From: an uncultured Cellvibrionales bacterium
GTDB taxonomy: Bacteria > Pseudomonadota > Gammaproteobacteria > Pseudomonadales > GM7GCV1
Assembly: GCA_913063225.1 (NCBI GenBank)
Contig: CAJXYP010000008.1
Location: forward strand, 1 to 64,000
Direction of reading: 5' to 3'
DNA: 64,000 nucleotides
Shown here piece by piece: positions 1 through 8,816 of the stretch. Each line of letters starts with the position of its first letter. The stretch's first letter is position 1. A program made the translations under genes and the position numbers. The notes under the pieces are model-generated. The model made no database searches. It was not told the DNA's origin and saw only the letters and a program-made list of their open reading frames with translations.

Positions 1-71
1 TTTTTCAAGCAGAAGACGGCATACGAGATCTAGTACGGTCTCGTGGGCTCGGAGATGTGTATAAGAGACAG
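1..71 (+). other. Illumina Nextera adapter left on the contig end
   Basis: Bases 6-29 match the Illumina P7 flow-cell sequence, bases 30-37 (CTAGTACG) fit an 8-base i7 index, bases 38-52 are the Nextera read-2 linker, and bases 53-71 are the 19-bp Tn5 mosaic end. The five leading T bases are probably also artefact. Genomic sequence therefore begins at base 72. Translating the adapter gives the contaminant peptide MGSEMCIRDR, which would be fused to the first gene if an automatic start call were trusted. Confidence 0.98.
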
Positions 72-1146
72 GTTTACCGGAGCGATTTTCCTGAAGTGGC
101 AATTGCGTCCTCTGTTCCCTGAAGTTACGGGTGAGACTGCGGCCGCAGGCCTTAAGGCCGCAATTGCGGATTATTCTAAAATGGGTGTTACTAGCTCTAT
201 GACCTATAACGGACCGGAGTTTCCTGAAGATGCCTTGGACTATATCCAAGAGCATGTAGCGGATACTGGTGAGCTGGATATGCGTGTTTATTATCCGCCG
301 CATTTTGGTAGAAATGTAAGCGCTTGGACGCCAGAAGAAGTACCTGGCATTGTTGCCGGCCTTGCTGAACACACGCCTTACACCGGGTCTGAAATGTACC
401 AGATGACTCACTTTGGTGAGCATATGTACCTGCCGGTATCCGATAGCGCCCGCATGGGCGACCGTCCCTATCCGGACGATATGATGGAGCAATTTCGTAT
501 AGTGGTAACAGCGGCGGCCAAAAATGGCTGGCAGATTGCCGAGCACGTAAATCGTGATATTACTGTCAATCAGATGCTCGAGATATTTGAGGAAGTGAAC
601 GAAACTTATCCGATAACTGATTTGCGTTGGCGCTTTGAGCATGCCCAAGGCCTGTCTCAAGTAACTATAGAACGCGCAATGGCGCTGGGTATGGCTATTG
701 GAGTACATAGCTCAGCTGGCATGAGTTCGCCAGCGTCCCGTTCTAACAATGCAGCTAACGTAGCGCTTCGGGAGATACAGAATATGCCGCCCATCCGCTG
801 GTATCAAGATAGCGGTATTCCCTTTGGCCTGGGCTCTGATGCTCAGGTAGTGGCGCACGATTCTCCTTTCTTCACTCTGTATTGGGTTGTAAGTGGCAAT
901 GATACTTCCGGAGAACCTTTCTTTACTCATGGAACGCTTACCAGAGAAGAAGCCTTGATTGCTCATACGCGCTCAAACGCCTATCTAATGCACAAGGAAG
1001 ATATATTGGGTTCGATTGAGGTGGGCAAACTGGCTGATCTAGCGGTACTGGATCAAGACTATATGACGGTACCAGTTGAAGAGATTCGCAACCTGAATTC
1101 TGTATTGACTATGGTAGATGGAAGGGTGGTTTACGACGCTCTTTAG
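72..1146 (+). CDS. Amidohydrolase family protein (Amidohydro_3 / YtcJ-like), 5' end missing
   Basis: This is the C-terminal two thirds of a metal-dependent hydrolase; the first genomic codon in frame is at 73 and the N-terminus with the first HxH metal motif lies off the contig. Visible family features are the EHVNRD segment, FEHAQG, the GLGSDA segment expected of the late metal/catalytic aspartate, and the closing stretch GSIEVGKLADLAVLD followed by VDGRVVY, typical of YtcJ-like amidohydrolases. Such proteins are annotated as putative amidases or cyclic-imide/formamide hydrolases, but the substrate cannot be told from sequence. About 357 genomic codons remain, against a usual 550-600. A bidirectional terminator follows. 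The family is secure; the exact reaction is not. Confidence 0.85.
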
Positions 1147-1180
1147 CAGTGCGCTAACTGCATCTAGGATTTACCCCAAG

Positions 1181-1210
1181 AAAAAGCCCCGAATATTCGG
1201 GGCTTTTTCT
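1181..1210. terminator. Bidirectional rho-independent terminator
   Basis: AAAAAGCCCCGA and TCGGGGCTTTTT form a perfect hairpin around the centre of GAATATTC, with A and T runs on both flanks. It sits between the converging amidohydrolase (+) and doxX-like (-) genes and can serve both. Confidence 0.9.
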
Positions 1211-1233
1211 TTATAGCTTTTTATATTTACCGC

Positions 1234-1665
1234 TTAAGCTTTCTTGGAGTCCAAAAAGGCTTTCAGAGTGTGCTTGCCGGGGCCAGTTAGATACAACACC
1301 ACGCAGCAAAGAAAAAGGAATATACCGTATTCCCAACCGCCATCTGGCCGGCTTGTATAGTTCCAGCCGTTTTCAAAGTGAACTGCGCCAGCGCCAAAGG
1401 CTACGGCTGCTAAGAAAGGCAGTGCCAAGCGAGGTCTATATCCGGCGATTAGCATAAATCCGCCAACCCACTCAATAAACGCTGCAGGAATCACAAACCA
1501 ACCGGGAATCATATTTATATGCCAAACCGTATGGGCTGCAAATACTTCCATTCCGTGTGGAATTCCGAAGGTAAAAACTTTCAGGTAGCCGTGGGCAATA
1601 AATACTATGCCCAGAGTTACACGCAATATGAGTAAACCTAGGTCTGACTTGTCTTTTTCTAACAT
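1234..1665 (-). CDS. DoxX family membrane protein
   Basis: The 143-residue product has four hydrophobic helices, begins with a short charged N-terminus followed by LLILRVTLGIVFIAHGYLKV, and carries the family's conserved AAFIEWVGGFMLIAGYRPRL segment between helices 2 and 3. DoxX proteins are small inner-membrane proteins linked to redox or thiol metabolism in some species; the role here is unknown. Length is normal. It stands alone, divergent from the DUF6152 gene across a 277-bp gap and convergent with the amidohydrolase. The ATG is preceded by a purine-rich AGGGGCAA on the minus strand, which supports this start. Confidence 0.85.
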   Translation of the reverse strand: MLEKDKSDLGLLILRVTLGIVFIAHGYLKVFTFGIPHGMEVFAAHTVWHINMIPGWFVIPAAFIEWVGGFMLIAGYRPRLALPFLAAVAFGAGAVHFENGWNYTSRPDGGWEYGIFLFLCCVVLYLTGPGKHTLKAFLDSKKA

Positions 1666-1757
1666 TACTTGCCCCTTTTAAACTAAAAAAAGAGCCATAA
1701 GAATGATGGCCCGATTGAATCGAAGGCTACCATAGAATCTGAGCTAATGTGATTAGC

Positions 1758-1773
1758 TTATCAAATTTGATAA
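1758..1773. promoter_or_regulatory. Perfect 16-bp palindrome, candidate operator
   Basis: TTATCAAATTTGATAA is a perfect inverted repeat in the region between the divergent doxX-like and DUF6152 genes, about 90 bp upstream of the former's start. Its size and symmetry suit a dimeric repressor. No regulator gene lies nearby, so the assignment is a guess from symmetry and position. Confidence 0.35.
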
Positions 1774-1942
1774 TGAAATATGGCGGGCAAAATAGGCATA
1801 CTCATTACTTTTAAAGGTATTAGATTGTACAAAGTAAAAAGTTAAGCTGTGTAAATTGGATACTGATATACGAACTACCGGTGGACTATAGAAAATGAGT
1901 AATACAAAATATAAGCGCAAAGCTTCGGGGGGAGCCAATTTC

Positions 1943-2983
1943 ATGAAAAAAAATATTGTAGCTATAGCTGGTTTGACACTTGGACTGGCTGTATTAAATG
2001 TCGCACCACAAGCAAATGCCCATCATGGTTTTGCTGCCCACTTTGATCCGGACAATATAGTGCGTATTGAAGGCACAATAAAACAATACGATTTTATCAA
2101 TCCGCACAGCTACCTGCATATAGATACCTTTGATGAAGATGGTGAACCCATCGTCTATCGATGCGATTTACAGGCTCGTACTCACCTGATGCGCCACGGC
2201 CATGATGAAACACTTTTCACTGTGGGCGAGTCCATAGTGGTACTCGGATTCCAGGCGCGGCGAGATCCGCATAGTTGCGAATATGGCGTTGGCTATTTTG
2301 AAGACGGTACCAGCTTCACCATGCGCACCATAGATGAAGCTGAATCCCAATTTGCGCCAGGTTTGGCCACTACTTCAGAAGAGATTGGCCAAGAGTCCAT
2401 ATTTGGAAACTGGATTCGTCCGGATATCTATGACGATTACGAAAGTGGAAGGGAGCCAATCTATGGATTGGGTTCAGTGATGATACCTGGTGAAGCAGCA
2501 AGGTCAGTGTTCGACCCAATTATGGATAACCCGGTGATTCACTGTGAATCAGGCAGTCCGATTCGCAGCTGGGGTGCCGTAGGCCTTGCCACCTCTATTA
2601 GCATGGCAGATGACCAGGTAATTATTTATCACGAGACTATGGATGCCACACGTATTGTGCATCTGGGTATGACAGAACACCCTGCAGATATAGTCCCCAG
2701 TGATTTAGGACATTCCATTGGCTACTTCGAAGGAGATACCTTGGTGGTAGATAGTATTGGGTTTTCTGCCGGTGTGTTAAATGGTGCAAACCAAAACTCC
2801 GAGCAGATGACCATGAAAGAATGGATTTCTTTCGATGAAGAGAGCGGTCGGTTACTAATAGAATTTACAGTTATTGATCGGCGCTTCTATAACCAAGATA
2901 TTGTTGGCGCACAGTATCTGCAGCCAACGGCAAATGAAGTACTTCCCTACGAATGCTTACCGGAGGGCCGGGAAGTACTTTGA
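1943..2983 (+). CDS. DUF6152 family exported protein
   Basis: The chosen ATG gives a 346-residue protein with a clean Sec signal (MKKNIVAIAGLTLGLAVL, cleavage near AQANA-HH). An upstream in-frame ATG at 1895 would bury that signal behind 16 hydrophilic residues, and a G-rich ribosome site (GGGGGGAG) lies about 8 bases before 1943. After the signal, HHGFAAHFDPDN and IKQYDFINPHSYLHID match the DUF6152 domain, a small periplasmic beta fold of unknown function common in marine Gammaproteobacteria. The C-terminal half (about residues 130-346) resembles regions found in longer members of that group. A terminator follows directly. The function is unknown. Confidence 0.8.
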   Translation: MKKNIVAIAGLTLGLAVLNVAPQANAHHGFAAHFDPDNIVRIEGTIKQYDFINPHSYLHIDTFDEDGEPIVYRCDLQARTHLMRHGHDETLFTVGESIVVLGFQARRDPHSCEYGVGYFEDGTSFTMRTIDEAESQFAPGLATTSEEIGQESIFGNWIRPDIYDDYESGREPIYGLGSVMIPGEAARSVFDPIMDNPVIHCESGSPIRSWGAVGLATSISMADDQVIIYHETMDATRIVHLGMTEHPADIVPSDLGHSIGYFEGDTLVVDSIGFSAGVLNGANQNSEQMTMKEWISFDEESGRLLIEFTVIDRRFYNQDIVGAQYLQPTANEVLPYECLPEGREVL

Positions 2984-2998
2984 TCAGGCCTGCTCTAT

Positions 2999-3026
2999 CA
3001 AAGCCTCGAGAGATCGGGGCTTTTTT
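2999..3026 (+). terminator. Rho-independent terminator after the DUF6152 gene
   Basis: Bases 3001-3009 pair with 3014-3022 (nine pairs, one G-U) around a GAGA loop, followed by a run of six T bases. Confidence 0.85.
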
Positions 3027-3129
3027 ATTGGTTGTTTGGTCAAGGTACATTTTTGCGTTGAGACTCGCCCGTTCTGGTCTAGTATGATTCTTACCCCCAT
3101 TACTTGGCTCACTCTAGGAACTAAACTGA

Positions 3130-3720
3130 ATGTCCACTGAATCAGATCTGGAAGCTCGCAGTGAGTCCAAGTGTGAACTCTGCGGAGCTACCGAGGCTTT
3201 GGTTGTATATGAGGTTACACCCAGCTCTGATACGAGTTCTGATGCTGGTGTAGATCAGTCGATTCTCTGTTGTGAGACCTGTTCGAACCAAATTGAAAAC
3301 CCCGAGCAAATGGATACTAATCATTGGCGTTGTTTGAATGACAGCATGTGGAGCCAAGTGCCTGCCGTTCAGGTGATGGCTTGGCGCATGCTTACCCGCT
3401 TAAGAACGGAGGGTTGGCCACAGGATTTGTTGGATATGCTGTATTTAGATGATGAGACCCGAGGTTGGGCTGAATCCACGGGGGAAAGTGGGCCCTCAGA
3501 TGATGTTGTGCACAAAGACAGCAATGGCACCGCGCTTGAGGCGGGCGATACGGTTACGCTAATAAAAGACCTTAACGTTAAAGGTGCTGGTTTTACCGCT
3601 AAGCGCGGCACCGCAGTGCGCGGCATTTCCCTTGTGCAAGATAATGCAGAGCACATCGAAGGACGGATTAATGGCCAACAAATTGTAATTCTTACCAAGT
3701 TTGTGAAAAAGTCGGGCTAA
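3130..3720 (+). CDS. PhnA-like zinc-ribbon protein
   Basis: The 196-residue protein has an N-terminal zinc ribbon with two CxxC knuckles (CELCGA near residues 16-19 and CCETC near residues 47-51) followed by a C-terminal PhnA/YjdM beta domain starting at VVHKDSNGTALEAGDTV and ending ILTKFVKKSG. The family was named phnA from its position near phosphonate genes, but it does not itself break phosphonates in general and its role in most bacteria is unknown. A spacer of about 60 residues between ribbon and PhnA domain makes it longer than the roughly 110-residue E. coli form, as in many marine relatives. The MFS gene follows after 3 bp, suggesting one transcript. Confidence 0.8.
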   Translation: MSTESDLEARSESKCELCGATEALVVYEVTPSSDTSSDAGVDQSILCCETCSNQIENPEQMDTNHWRCLNDSMWSQVPAVQVMAWRMLTRLRTEGWPQDLLDMLYLDDETRGWAESTGESGPSDDVVHKDSNGTALEAGDTVTLIKDLNVKGAGFTAKRGTAVRGISLVQDNAEHIEGRINGQQIVILTKFVKKSG

Positions 3721-3723
3721 CTG

Positions 3724-4905
3724 GTGAGAGTTGATTCCTTTGCCAATCTTGCCGTTCTGGCTGCAGCGAATGCCTTTGCCTTTTTGAGCATGCCCCTGGT
3801 TATATTTGTTGCCAGTTTAGTGGGCACAAATTTGGCCTCATCAGCGGATCTTGCGACGGTCCCGGTTGCGGCATCAGTGATAGGGACGGCGATGGGCATT
3901 TGGCCCGTATCAAAGATAACGACTCGATTTGGTCGCAAACCAACCTTTATCCTATTTATTTGGTGCGGTGTTGTTGCATGCTTGACTGCTTCCCGGGCGA
4001 TAGCGTTGGGAAGCTTTGAACTATTTTGTGTTGGTACCTTTTTGGTTGGTTTTGCGATGGCAGCAGTTCAGCAGCTGCGCTATGCAGCCATTGAATGTAT
4101 GGGAAATAATCGAGCCGCAACAGCGGCTTCCATAATTTTGAGTGGCGGCATATTTGCGGCCTTCGCTGGTCCGGAGTTGGCAGTCATTGGTAAGGACTTT
4201 ACCTCGGTTGAATATCAGGGTTCATTTTGGATGGCGGCTTGTAGCCTAGTTTTGGCTAGTCTAATTCTACTTGGATTTACCGCAGCACCCCCTCAGGACA
4301 AAGATACATCGCTCAAGCCTAGGCCAATAAGGGAGATGATTAACCCAGGGTTCTGCTTAGCGATTTGCAGTGGTGCTTCGGCATTTTTTGTTATGTCTTT
4401 TATTATGACGGCTACGCCAATCAGCATGCATCACCACTTTATGCATTCCTTGGAAGATACCAAATTTGTTATACAAAGCCATATTATGGCGATGTTTTTA
4501 CCCTCACTAATTAGCCCACTACTATTTCGCTGGTTTGGAACTATAAACATGATGAAGATAGGTCTAGGTGCTTATCTTCTGGTAATTCTTATCGGTAACT
4601 TCTTCACTAGTGTTCCCGGGTTTTGGGTTCAGTTGGTATTTTTGGGTATAGGTTGGAATTTTCTTTTTGTGGCGGGAACCATCAAACTCGCCAGTACCCA
4701 TGAGCACCAGGATCGACTTAAAGCTCAGGCCACAAATGATGGCCTGATCTTTGGTTTGCAAGCCGTTGCCGCTGTGAGTGCAGGCGTGGTGATGGCGAAG
4801 GTAAATTGGGCCGGTTTGGTGATGATTGGGTTGGTGCCGGCAGTGCTACTGTTGGTTGCCATGAGTTGGTATTTGGTGAGCGAGAAAAAGTCATTGGGGC
4901 AATAG
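3724..4905 (+). CDS. MFS transporter
   Basis: The 393-residue protein has about twelve hydrophobic helices and the MFS loop 2-3 signature as RFGRKPTFI near residue 70. It starts at GTG three bases after the phnA-like stop, with no better ATG before the first helix. Helix 5 contains AATAASIILSGGIFAAFAGPELA. The sequence resembles small, poorly characterised MFS permeases; the substrate cannot be inferred. A DUF945 gene follows after 10 bp, so the phnA-like, MFS and DUF945 genes probably form one operon. Confidence 0.8.
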   Translation: MRVDSFANLAVLAAANAFAFLSMPLVIFVASLVGTNLASSADLATVPVAASVIGTAMGIWPVSKITTRFGRKPTFILFIWCGVVACLTASRAIALGSFELFCVGTFLVGFAMAAVQQLRYAAIECMGNNRAATAASIILSGGIFAAFAGPELAVIGKDFTSVEYQGSFWMAACSLVLASLILLGFTAAPPQDKDTSLKPRPIREMINPGFCLAICSGASAFFVMSFIMTATPISMHHHFMHSLEDTKFVIQSHIMAMFLPSLISPLLFRWFGTINMMKIGLGAYLLVILIGNFFTSVPGFWVQLVFLGIGWNFLFVAGTIKLASTHEHQDRLKAQATNDGLIFGLQAVAAVSAGVVMAKVNWAGLVMIGLVPAVLLLVAMSWYLVSEKKSLGQ

Positions 4906-4915
4906 GGAGATTGTG

Positions 4916-6361
4916 ATGAATCCAAAAACGCTAGGAATTGGATTGGTAGGGGCGGTTGCGGCTTTATTATTAGCTTCGCCTTATTTTATAGGTATGCAAA
5001 TTGAATCCGGTGCTCAGTCTTACATAGAGCAATATCAGGTGCCGGGATACGAATATAGTTTGCATGTTGATCGTGGGTATACCTCCTCGGTATTAACCTA
5101 CGGCTTGGGCCTGGACCCTTCAATGCTAACTTCTTCAGCTGATATTGATGACGAGCAGGCAGCTTTGTTGTCTGCTGTATTTGCGCAATTAAAGATTCGA
5201 GTATATGTAGAGCACGGCCCCGTCCTTACCCAAAATGGATTGGGATTCGGGCTGGCCGATATGGTGACGAGCGTTAACGGTGATGAGGTTCCAGTGCTAC
5301 TGGACTATTTGGCGTTGGCGGGGTTTGATGAGTTTTTTACTGCTTCAGGAAGATTGGAATTCGATGGATCTGGTGAGGTTGATTATGCAGTTTCAGCCAT
5401 GCAATATTTGGATCAAGATCTTGGAATAGAAGCCAGTTACAGCGGATTAACAGGCACTTTAAACTTTGAAGGCCTAGGAAGATTTATATCTTCTGAAGCC
5501 TTTTCTGAAGGTGGCAAGTTCGTTGTCGATGGCATTGCTTTTGTCGATGTTGGGCCAATGAAAATGTCCTATGAAATGGCCCTGGATCAGGGTTTGATTT
5601 GGTTTGGAACCGGCAGCGCTGATGTCGAATTCGATTCCCTAGTGCTCAGTTCTCCGGAGCAGAGTGGGTCCATCGAGGGCTTAAGAGCGGATATGTATAT
5701 ATTCGATGGTGGAACGTCAGACAGCACCAGTATCGAATATTCCTTGGGTTTTGATGGCTTAGATTCAGATACCCTTCAGTTAGATAACGCTTTAGTTGCA
5801 TTTTCCTACGAAAATATCAGCAAGAAAGCACTCGAAAATTATCTTAAGCTAGCCATGAGTTTGGACTTTAGTGATGACGACACTGTGCAGGCGGCTCTTT
5901 TGCAGTTCGCTATAGACGAACTGCCAGAGGCGCTGCTGCATAACCCTGGTCTTTCTGTGCCCCGACTAAGTTTTTCCCACCAGGGGCGAAGTTTTGAAGG
6001 TAGTCTAAGAGCGGCGATAGATGGTCAGAAAGTTACGATACCCATAGACTTTAGGCGGCCAGATTTGCTTATACCGGCCTTAACCGCTGAACTGCATCTG
6101 GACGCTGATGAGTCGCTGGTAAATGATTTGATGATAATACAAGCGTCATCTAGCGTGGATGCTAGTTTTGCTGGGAACAATGAATTTGATCTGACCGCTG
6201 AGATGCGTCAGACCATGATAGAACAACAAGCTAGCATGACCATTGGAATTGCGGCGATTCAGGGCTTTGTTATTCGGAACAACGGGCGTATCAAAGCAAA
6301 CATTGGATTGGCTGATCGATTACTGGATATTAATGGCACTCCCATGCCCTTACCTTTTTGA
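4916..6361 (+). CDS. DUF945 (YdgA-like) family protein
   Basis: The protein (481 residues from ATG 4916) begins with a single hydrophobic anchor (TLGIGLVGAVAALLLASPYFIGMQIE) and continues as a soluble beta-rich domain, the normal architecture of DUF945/YdgA proteins placed in the inner membrane facing the periplasm. GTG 4913 is also possible, but ATG 4916 has the better spacing from GGGAG at 4904-4908. Length is close to the E. coli homologue (about 500). The function of the family is unknown. It ends the operon begun by the phnA-like gene; the next gene is 54 bp away. Confidence 0.75.
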   Translation: MNPKTLGIGLVGAVAALLLASPYFIGMQIESGAQSYIEQYQVPGYEYSLHVDRGYTSSVLTYGLGLDPSMLTSSADIDDEQAALLSAVFAQLKIRVYVEHGPVLTQNGLGFGLADMVTSVNGDEVPVLLDYLALAGFDEFFTASGRLEFDGSGEVDYAVSAMQYLDQDLGIEASYSGLTGTLNFEGLGRFISSEAFSEGGKFVVDGIAFVDVGPMKMSYEMALDQGLIWFGTGSADVEFDSLVLSSPEQSGSIEGLRADMYIFDGGTSDSTSIEYSLGFDGLDSDTLQLDNALVAFSYENISKKALENYLKLAMSLDFSDDDTVQAALLQFAIDELPEALLHNPGLSVPRLSFSHQGRSFEGSLRAAIDGQKVTIPIDFRRPDLLIPALTAELHLDADESLVNDLMIIQASSSVDASFAGNNEFDLTAEMRQTMIEQQASMTIGIAAIQGFVIRNNGRIKANIGLADRLLDINGTPMPLPF

Positions 6362-6415
6362 AATGGGTACTCTTTTTAACGGATAAAACTAAAAAATTAG
6401 CTGAGGATTAGCGAT

Positions 6416-6868
6416 ATGGAATACCTGCACAGCATGATTCGCGTGCGCGATTTGGATGCCACCCTAGATTTTTTTTGCGGTGGTTTGGGTTTCATTGAAA
6501 TCAATAGGAGAGAGCACGAAAGAGGTCGCTTCACCTTGATTTTCCTGGCAGCCTCTGGCGACGCTGGAGCGGCTAAAAAAAGCAAAAAATCTCTTTTGGA
6601 ATTGACCTATAACTGGCCATCAGATCAAGGTATTGAAAAGTTGGATGGCGGAAGAAATTTTGGCCATTTAGCCTACAAAGTCGAAAATATCTATCAAGTC
6701 TGCGAGCATCTTCAAAGTCGAGGCGTGGTTATAAATCGACCACCAAGGGACGGGCATATGGCCTTTGTTCGAAGCCCGGATGGCATCTCTATTGAGTTAC
6801 TTCAGAGAGGCGCTGCACTAGAACCAGCAGAGCCCTGGGTTTCTATGTCTAACATTGGCGAATGGTAA
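6416..6868 (+). CDS. Glyoxalase I-like VOC family protein
   Basis: The 150-residue product has the two beta-alpha-beta-beta-beta repeats of the vicinal oxygen chelate fold. Metal ligands fit glyoxalase I: His in [12 protein letters not shown], Glu in LLELTYNW, His in NFGHLAYKV and Glu in ISIELLQRG. Glyoxalase I converts the methylglyoxal-glutathione adduct to S-lactoylglutathione in the cytoplasm. Against E. coli GloA it has an insert rich in Ala and Lys (GAAKKSKKS) and a C-terminal extension of about 20 residues. A GGATTAG sequence precedes ATG 6416. The family is sure; whether the substrate is lactoylglutathione is likely but not proven. Confidence 0.8.
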   Translation: MEYLHSMIRVRDLDATLDFFCGGLGFIEINRREHERGRFTLIFLAASGDAGAAKKSKKSLLELTYNWPSDQGIEKLDGGRNFGHLAYKVENIYQVCEHLQSRGVVINRPPRDGHMAFVRSPDGISIELLQRGAALEPAEPWVSMSNIGEW

Positions 6869-6891
6869 ACAGACGAATGATGAAAGCTGCT

Positions 6892-8355
6892 TTAGGCAGC
6901 TTCTGCATCAGTTACCGCATCTTCGTCCTTTAGAAATACCAATTTCCAACCCATCCAAGCAACAAATACCGTCATGATCGGACTGATAAAGCAGAAGAAG
7001 GTAAAGGGAGCGTAACTTAGGGTAGCCACTCCCAAAACGCTGGCGTGGTATGCACCACATGTATTCCAAGGAATAAGCACCGAGGTCACTGTACCCGCGT
7101 CTTCTAAGGTTCGGGATAAATTTTGCGGGGCTAAATCCCTTTCCTCAAAAGCGTCCGCATACATACGCCCAGGCACCACAATAGATAGATACTGATCCGA
7201 CGCGGAGACGTTGGTAAATATGCAGGTGCCTGCAGTCGCAGCAACCAGTTTACCGGGAGTGGTTGCCTTAGCTATCAAGGTGGTAGTAATTCGCTTAAGA
7301 AAGCCCGACGACTCCATAATCCCACCAAATACCATGGCTGAAATTATTAGCCAGACGTTAATCAGCATTCCTCCCATACCACCTGAGGACAGTAAGCCGT
7401 CTAGTGTTGGGTTGCCGGTCACTATGGCTATGTCGCCAAAAAATGTCTGAGTGATACCGATATATATGGCATTTTCGCCGCCGGCGTAAGCCGAGCCAAT
7501 TTCCCGGACCAAAGGCATTTGGAATATAAGCGCAAAGATACCGCCCAGAATGGCGCCAAGAAATATAGCGGGTAGGGCGTTTATTTTGCGAACGATCATA
7601 AAGATAACTACTGCAGGCACGAGTAGCAGAACCGGACTAATATTAAAGGTATTACTCAGGGCTGAACGTATTTCAAGGGTGCTGACGGCGCCTTCATGTG
7701 GGTAAAAAAAGCCGATAAGCAAATATATGACCAAGGCGATGCTTATTGAGGGCACAGTGGTGATAGTCATATAGCGAATATGTGTGAATAGGTCGGTACC
7801 AACAACACCTGAAGCTAGATTAGTGGTGTCGGACAAGGGCGAAAGTTTGTCACCAAAATAGGCCCCGGAAAGGATCGCTCCAGCGATAAAGCCGGGATTG
7901 ATGCCTAGAGTTTGGCCTATCCCCATTAGGGCTATGCCGATAGTGGCAGAGGTGGTCCAGGAACTGCCGGTAGCTACGGATACCAGCGCGCTAATGATGG
8001 CTGCAGCAAAAAGGAATATGCCCGGACTAAGAATAAACAGGCCGTAGTAAATCATGGTCGGCACTACGCCACTTAGCAGCCAAGATCCTGCGAGCGCGCC
8101 CACCATCAGCAGAATAAGAATGGCCGGAATAGCTATGCGAATACTGCTGACTATGCCTTCTTGAAGATCATGCCAGCTAGAACCAAATTTGAGAGCGAGC
8201 GCCGCAGCTATAGCGGCGCTAAATATAAGAACTATCTGATTAGAGCCAAATAGCGCGTCGTCACCATAAATAACCACATTCATGCTGAGAAGGGATATCA
8301 AAATAACTACGGGAATAAGCGCAATATAGATGGGGATTGATTTTTCTTCCGACAT
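6892..8355 (-). CDS. nhaC: Na+/H+ antiporter NhaC family protein
   Basis: This 487-residue membrane protein has about eleven helices and the NhaC signatures ATGSSWTTSATIGIAL and GAYFGDKLSPLSDTTNLA, which hold the ion-binding region, plus NVSASDQYLSIVVPGRMY. It exchanges sodium for protons across the inner membrane, as expected in a marine organism. ATG 8355 is preceded by GGGGAGA at good distance. It lies 27 bp downstream of a short GNAT gene on the same strand and is probably co-transcribed with it. A weak hairpin without a T run overlaps its stop codon. Confidence 0.88.
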   Translation of the reverse strand: MSEEKSIPIYIALIPVVILISLLSMNVVIYGDDALFGSNQIVLIFSAAIAAALALKFGSSWHDLQEGIVSSIRIAIPAILILLMVGALAGSWLLSGVVPTMIYYGLFILSPGIFLFAAAIISALVSVATGSSWTTSATIGIALMGIGQTLGINPGFIAGAILSGAYFGDKLSPLSDTTNLASGVVGTDLFTHIRYMTITTVPSISIALVIYLLIGFFYPHEGAVSTLEIRSALSNTFNISPVLLLVPAVVIFMIVRKINALPAIFLGAILGGIFALIFQMPLVREIGSAYAGGENAIYIGITQTFFGDIAIVTGNPTLDGLLSSGGMGGMLINVWLIISAMVFGGIMESSGFLKRITTTLIAKATTPGKLVAATAGTCIFTNVSASDQYLSIVVPGRMYADAFEERDLAPQNLSRTLEDAGTVTSVLIPWNTCGAYHASVLGVATLSYAPFTFFCFISPIMTVFVAWMGWKLVFLKDEDAVTDAEAA

Positions 8356-8382
8356 TGAGATAGGTCTCCCCTAGTGAAATAG

Positions 8383-8733
8383 TTAGTAAATCAGTCTAAT
8401 TGAATCAGAAGCGTTGAATTCGATGGCTTTTTCAACAGCCCATTCGAATAGTAAGTCTCCCGCGCCCATGCCTCTTTTGTCTGCCCGTACATAGAGACGT
8501 CTGAAAGTGAATTTGTTTGCTTCCATTCTTACTATAGCGTGAGAGCCTAGGATCTCTCCCTCGGATTCCAGTACTACGAAGGCTGCGTCGGGCGACTGAT
8601 AATTGTGTTCAATATCATTTAAGTCCGACTCGGAGCCTTCCAGACATATCTTGTCGCCGTATTCTTGGAAGGTATCGTCAATGATCCAAATAATTTGATC
8701 AGCGTCGTCGTTTTTTACTGGCCGAAGGTGCAT
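8383..8733 (-). CDS. GNAT family acetyltransferase, C-terminally short
   Basis: The 116-residue product has the N-terminal GNAT strands and motif A (RRLYVRADKRGMGAG, near residue 80), which binds the acetyl-CoA pyrophosphate. It stops at SDSIRLIY, just where relatives of about 155 residues continue into motif B (strand and Phe/Tyr-x-x-x-Gly-Phe helix). The other two frames also stop at once, so a single frameshift does not restore it. NhaC begins 27 bp later, which suggests a deletion removed the end of the gene. It may be non-functional or a natural short form. The substrate is unknown. Confidence 0.65.
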   Translation of the reverse strand: MHLRPVKNDDADQIIWIIDDTFQEYGDKICLEGSESDLNDIEHNYQSPDAAFVVLESEGEILGSHAIVRMEANKFTFRRLYVRADKRGMGAGDLLFEWAVEKAIEFNASDSIRLIY

Positions 8734-8816
8734 TGCAAAAGCCTTTCGCCTTGTGATGTTCTATTATCCTCGGTCTTCGCTGTTGGTGCGAATATTGAAT
8801 TGTCTAGAGAGATGTT

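Noticed and set aside
43-72. An ATG at 43 that opens the first long reading frame
   Set aside because: It lies inside the Nextera adapter; the first ten residues are a sequencing artefact.
6884-6902. Hairpin AAGCTGC/GCAGCTT at the end of nhaC as a terminator
   Set aside because: It overlaps the coding end and has no T run on either strand.
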